A DNA stretch of 8,690 nt from Candidatus Krumholzibacteriota bacterium. Its GTDB lineage: Bacteria > Krumholzibacteriota > Krumholzibacteriia > Krumholzibacteriales > Krumholzibacteriaceae. Positions 5,869 through 8,690 of this stretch are shown here, one piece after another; within the stretch, counting starts at the first letter, position 1, and each line of letters starts with the position of its first letter. The DNA lies in contig JAUWMD010000099.1 in the NCBI GenBank assembly GCA_030613345.1, positions 1-8,690 of the forward strand. The letters run 5' to 3'. A program made the position numbers and the translations under genes. The notes under the pieces were generated by a model. It saw nothing but the letters and a program-made list of their open reading frames with translations, was not told the origin of the DNA and searched no databases.

Positions 5869-8313
5869 TTAGCGAAGAAGAATCATTTTCTTAGTTTCCT
5901 CGAAGTCCTTCGAGCTCAGTTTATAGAAATAGACTCCGCTAGCCACGCTAGATGCGTTCTTTTCGCGACCGTTCCATTCCACAATGTAGCTGCCCGCAGT
6001 CCGGGTTTCATCTACGAGTGTCGCAACCAACCTTCCGGACGCATCGTAGATCCTCAACGAGACGTGTCCTTTCTCCTTCAGTCCGAATGTGATCGTCGTG
6101 CTCGGATTGAAGGGATTGGGGTAGTTCTGATCGAGGAATGTTGCGTCGGGAAGCGGCATCGGGTCGTCGCCGGTGACCTGCTCGGCGCACACCGATGCAT
6201 TCTCGCTCTCGTTACCGTGAATATCGACGGCAGTGACCTTGTAACAGTAACCGGCGTCCCAGCGCCACCCTCCGTCGAAGGTACTCGTTTCGCACGTGGA
6301 GAGGAGCAGGTTGCCTGGTCCCGGATCAAACGAGGGGCCTATATCGCGATAGACGTTGTAGAGGTCAAAGTCAACCTCAGTATTCTGATTCCAAGTAAGC
6401 CAGAGACCTTCCGGTGCGAAAGACTGTGTCCCTGCAAGACCAGCCGGGAAACATGGAGCAAGATCATCTACCGAGTACCCGCTGTCAGGTTCCGAGACAT
6501 AGAATATCGAGGGATCGTCCGTATGGGCGATGACCTGGAAGTAGTGATAATCATCATTGACAGCTGTCGAGTCAAAGAGAGTCGGTACTGTCTTGGCATA
6601 TCCCTCGAGGCGATATGCCGCTTGCGTGAACATCAGTTCCCAGTAGAGCATTTCTCCGTTGAGGGATGAGAGCCGGAGGATGGGATCTTCCCGGTCGGCT
6701 GCTGCCGCGTTGAGCGCTTCAGAAGGACTGGAAACGACCGTCGCATCCCCTTTGATCATACTCAGTGCCGCCGGGGTCTCCAGGGCCCGCCATATGGTAT
6801 ACTCAGTTATATCTCCAGTGACGAAATCTGTCTTGGGAGCATCCCAGATCACTTGCACGAATCCACCCTCATCGCCGTAAACATCGGTGACCGAATGGAT
6901 ATCCGGCAGGAGATAACCGATTCTTCCCTTTGCGTCGATTTGCTGGGCATAGATGTCAGATTCACCGTTCCGATCGTCCTGCCAGGCAATTATCGCTCCT
7001 CCGAAACAATCAGATGTGATAGCCGGCAATTCCTGATTTGAATTTGCGTTGCTAAGCAGTACCCCATCGGTCGTCCACAGTATCGTCCCCGAAGCATCTA
7101 CTCGCTGAGAGTAGACTTTTCCGCCTCCGCGGGTGTCTATCCAGGCCGCGATCGCCCCTCCGTCACCGTCTGAGACCAATCCAGCGGAGTACTGCGTGTG
7201 AAATTTCAGTGTAGAAGTAGAAAGGGGCACTCCATCAGTTGCCCACTGGACCGTTCCCGATGCGTCTATATGCTGAACGAAAAGGCCCCAGTCCGGAAAG
7301 CTCCTGCCGTCAAGCCATACTACGATGGCTCCTCCGTCTCCGTCGGATACGATGTAGGTCTGTGCCTGATCACCCGCCGCCGTACAGAGGGGAACTCCAT
7401 CGACGGCCCATTGTGGAACGCCCGAGGCATCAATCCACTGGGCATAGACATCCAGGAGACCACTACGTCCGTCATGCCATGAGATGATCGCGCCGCCGGC
7501 TCCGTCGGAGACGATTTCCGGCCAGTTCTGTTCGTTCGCTGCAGTGCAGACCGGGACTCCGTCAACAGTCCACAGGATATCGCCGGCGGGATTGACCTTC
7601 TGTGCGTAGATGTCGTTGTTGCCGCTCCGGCCGTCGAACCACGTTATTATCGCCCCGTCAAGGCCATCCGAAACGATCTTCGGACCCTCCTGTATACCCG
7701 GAGCAGTACAGATGGAATCACCATCGACTGTCCACTCAGGCTGTCCGCCTCCATTCAGACGCTGAGCATATATATCAGCATCGGCGTTGCGATAGTCCAT
7801 CCAGACAACAAATACCCCGCCAGACCAATCCATTGCTAACTGTGGGGCGGACTGCTTGAAACTCTGAGTGCAGACGGGCTCCGCCTGAAAATTCCAATGG
7901 AGGAATCTATCGCTATTGACCCGTTGAGCATATATATCAGCATTAGCGTCGCGCCAATCTTCCCAGGCGATATAGGCGCCGCCCTGGAAATCGGTTATAA
8001 TCTGGCAATTTTCCTGATGTTCGATGACGTCACAGACTTCTGTTCCAGCATATCCCCACTGTGCCGTTCCCATTAGATCGATGCGCTGGGCATAGATGTC
8101 GTTGGCGATATCGGGATCGACTCCACCGGTAGAATCCTCCCATACTATTATAGCTCCGCCTTCACCATCGTCAGTCAGGCGGCATCTTTTCTGAATTCCC
8201 GGAGCAGTCGTAACGGGAACCCCATCTGAGAACCACCAGGCCCTTAGCGATGGAAATACACTGATCAACAAAAGCAGACTGAGAAGAAGTGTGATCCTGA
8301 TCGATCGACTCAT
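5869..8313 (-). CDS. Secreted eight-repeat (probable beta-propeller) protein with fibronectin-III-like and type A sorting domains
   Basis: This 814-aa protein has a signal peptide (MSRSIR, then a Leu-rich core, cleavage probably after LRA, residue 25). Residues 31-469 are eight repeats of about 54 residues with the pattern SDGxGGAIIxWxDxR...DIYAQxIDASGxxxW. The repeated beta-strand pattern suggests an eight-bladed propeller. Residues about 470-510 and 618-712 look like fibronectin type III modules (VIWDAP...ITEYTIWRA; LWLTWNQN...DFDLYNVYR...CYKVTAVDIHGNES). Residues about 724-814 are a type A sorting/FlgD-like Ig domain (YPNPFNP from 731, ending KKMILLR), as in the protease. It should be exported and surface-attached or released. 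Adhesion, ligand binding or a structural role are all possible, and no enzymatic motif is visible. The ATG at 8311-8313 follows AAGGGGG by seven bases. Sampled lines suggest lower GC than the protease gene (about 52% against 63%). It is convergent with the protease and small RNA. Confidence 0.9.
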   Translation of the reverse strand: MSRSIRITLLLSLLLLISVFPSLRAWWFSDGVPVTTAPGIQKRCRLTDDGEGGAIIVWEDSTGGVDPDIANDIYAQRIDLMGTAQWGYAGTEVCDVIEHQENCQIITDFQGGAYIAWEDWRDANADIYAQRVNSDRFLHWNFQAEPVCTQSFKQSAPQLAMDWSGGVFVVWMDYRNADADIYAQRLNGGGQPEWTVDGDSICTAPGIQEGPKIVSDGLDGAIITWFDGRSGNNDIYAQKVNPAGDILWTVDGVPVCTAANEQNWPEIVSDGAGGAIISWHDGRSGLLDVYAQWIDASGVPQWAVDGVPLCTAAGDQAQTYIVSDGDGGAIVVWLDGRSFPDWGLFVQHIDASGTVQWATDGVPLSTSTLKFHTQYSAGLVSDGDGGAIAAWIDTRGGGKVYSQRVDASGTILWTTDGVLLSNANSNQELPAITSDCFGGAIIAWQDDRNGESDIYAQQIDAKGRIGYLLPDIHSVTDVYGDEGGFVQVIWDAPKTDFVTGDITEYTIWRALETPAALSMIKGDATVVSSPSEALNAAAADREDPILRLSSLNGEMLYWELMFTQAAYRLEGYAKTVPTLFDSTAVNDDYHYFQVIAHTDDPSIFYVSEPDSGYSVDDLAPCFPAGLAGTQSFAPEGLWLTWNQNTEVDFDLYNVYRDIGPSFDPGPGNLLLSTCETSTFDGGWRWDAGYCYKVTAVDIHGNESENASVCAEQVTGDDPMPLPDATFLDQNYPNPFNPSTTITFGLKEKGHVSLRIYDASGRLVATLVDETRTAGSYIVEWNGREKNASSVASGVYFYKLSSKDFEETKKMILLR
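6907..8223 (-). repeat. Eight in-frame tandem repeats of about 162 bp
   Basis: The repeats begin at residues 31, 90, 144, 198, 252, 306, 361 and 417. Five consecutive units (2-6) start exactly 54, 54, 54 and 54 residues apart. Unit 1 carries a short insert (GVDPD region), and units 6 and 7 are one and two residues longer. Units 4-7 are most alike (DGVPxCTA..., SDGxGGAI, DASGxxQW). Repeats 1-3 and 8 are more diverged. The DNA copies differ enough that the array is old rather than a recent expansion. Confidence 0.85.
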
Positions 8314-8465
8314 TCCTGTTCCCCCTTAAAGCATGCATGGCAGAAGATGACCTGATCCAAACATAGAAAGAGGAATCGGATCGATGAATTAGGGTAGATG
8401 CAGCGCAGTTTCCTTATCCTCGGAATGCAAAGGAAGTCCTCATTTAACCTTTGCCGGACTGTATC

Positions 8466-8481
8466 ATAGTATACTTACTAT
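8466..8481. promoter_or_regulatory. Perfect inverted repeat in the presumed promoter of the repeat-protein gene
   Basis: ATAGTA-TACT-TACTAT has perfect 6-bp arms and a four-base centre. It lies about 155 bp upstream of the start codon and overlaps several -10-like hexamers (TATACT, TATGAT on the minus strand), so it could be an operator. Its AT-richness makes chance symmetry possible. Confidence 0.3.
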
Positions 8482-8620
8482 AACAAAGAGTTTTATGGAA
8501 GGTACCCGGATAAACTCACTGCCTTCCTCCGCTATACCCAAACTTTTGGGCCTAAGAGTTCCCTGAAATAAAAACAGGTACACCCCCCAGGCATCTATCA
8601 GGATTGGGCCGTCTCACATT

Positions 8621-8642
8621 CCGGTGCCCTCCCGGTGCCCCC
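8621..8642 (+). repeat. Two tandem 11-bp units CCGGTGCCCTC / CCGGTGCCCCC
   Basis: The two units differ at one base. The GGTGCC core resembles the GTGCC cores at 142-152 and 686-696, and may be a remnant of a dispersed extragenic repeat. It is too short to classify. Confidence 0.3.
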
Positions 8643-8690
8643 GACGAATAATACGCCACCGGATCGTACGAGCTAATCCCCTATCCCTTT

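Larger units (their letters stand above)
8314..8690. other. Upstream region of the repeat-protein gene, no gene seen
   Basis: No credible coding frame is visible in this AT-richer stretch. It contains the inverted repeat at 8466-8481 and a second perfect inverted repeat, CCCAAA-CT-TTTGGG (8537-8550). It also holds the tandem pair at 8621-8642. A possible promoter for the repeat-protein gene reads TTGTTA-17 bp-TACAGT on the minus strand in the 8460s-8480s and overlaps the first inverted repeat. Each hexamer matches consensus at only four of six positions, and the leader would be about 140 bases. Confidence 0.4.

Noticed and set aside
5712..5894. 60-codon plus-strand frame with GTG start and AGGAG nine bases upstream
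   Set aside because: The ribosome-binding match is the only support. The product is unrecognisable and the frame overlaps the end of the 814-aa gene on the opposite strand.
6907..8223. The regular 162-bp periodicity as a CRISPR or other DNA-level array
   Set aside because: It is an in-frame protein repeat with diverged codons and no conserved spacer/repeat organisation.
5594..8690. 13-base match TCCCCTATCCCTT shared by the minus strand of the small RNA (near 5594-5606) and the window end (about 8677-8689), as a second RNA copy
   Set aside because: The flanks do not match (no terminator stem next to the second site), and about one such match is expected by chance in a window of this size.
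1..8690. A defence system, toxin-antitoxin pair, prophage or integrative element
   Set aside because: No nuclease, helicase, methyltransferase, integrase, transposase or toxin-like gene is visible. All genes are envelope-related or of unknown small-protein type.

Overview
The window looks like a chromosomal piece of a GC-rich, Gram-negative, uncultured-type bacterium of the Fibrobacteres-Chlorobi-Bacteroidetes (FCB) superphylum or a neighbouring candidate phylum (Eisenbacteria, Krumholzibacteriota, Zixibacteria or KSB1 type). This is an inference. It rests on two large secreted proteins that both end in the YPNPFNP type A sorting/FlgD-like Ig tail common in those lineages, plus an outer-membrane beta-barrel protein. 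No rRNA, tRNA, CRISPR array, transposase or phage gene is visible.

Layout, left to right: (1) the last 36 codons of a membrane protein (+). (2) A short hairpin repeat and a GC-rich terminator. (3) A small secreted Ig-like protein on the minus strand. (4) A 320-bp spacer rich in inverted repeats. (5) A minus-strand pair: an alginate-export-type outer-membrane porin followed 74 bp later by an 86-residue protein made only of an elongation-factor domain 2 barrel. (6) A 219-bp divergent promoter region. (7) A plus-strand subtilisin-like (S8) secreted protease of 833 aa. It starts at a GTG preceded by a strong ribosome-binding site, carries calcium-loop-like insertions, and has a C-terminal sorting domain. 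(8) A 454-bp convergent spacer that holds a self-contained small RNA gene: a near-consensus sigma70 promoter, a nested stem-loop and an intrinsic terminator. (9) A minus-strand 814-aa secreted protein with eight repeats of about 54 residues (probable eight-bladed beta-propeller), two fibronectin-III-like segments and the same sorting tail. (10) A 377-bp upstream region with a perfect inverted repeat.

Functionally this is an envelope and secretion neighbourhood: a porin, a surface or secreted protease, a large repeat protein and a small periplasmic or secreted protein. The genes lie on different strands with separate promoters, so they do not form one operon. Only the porin and EF-like gene could be cotranscribed. 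The least explained and most interesting object is the roughly 92-nt RNA between the two convergent secreted-protein genes (about 5546-5637). I recognise no known RNA family in it.
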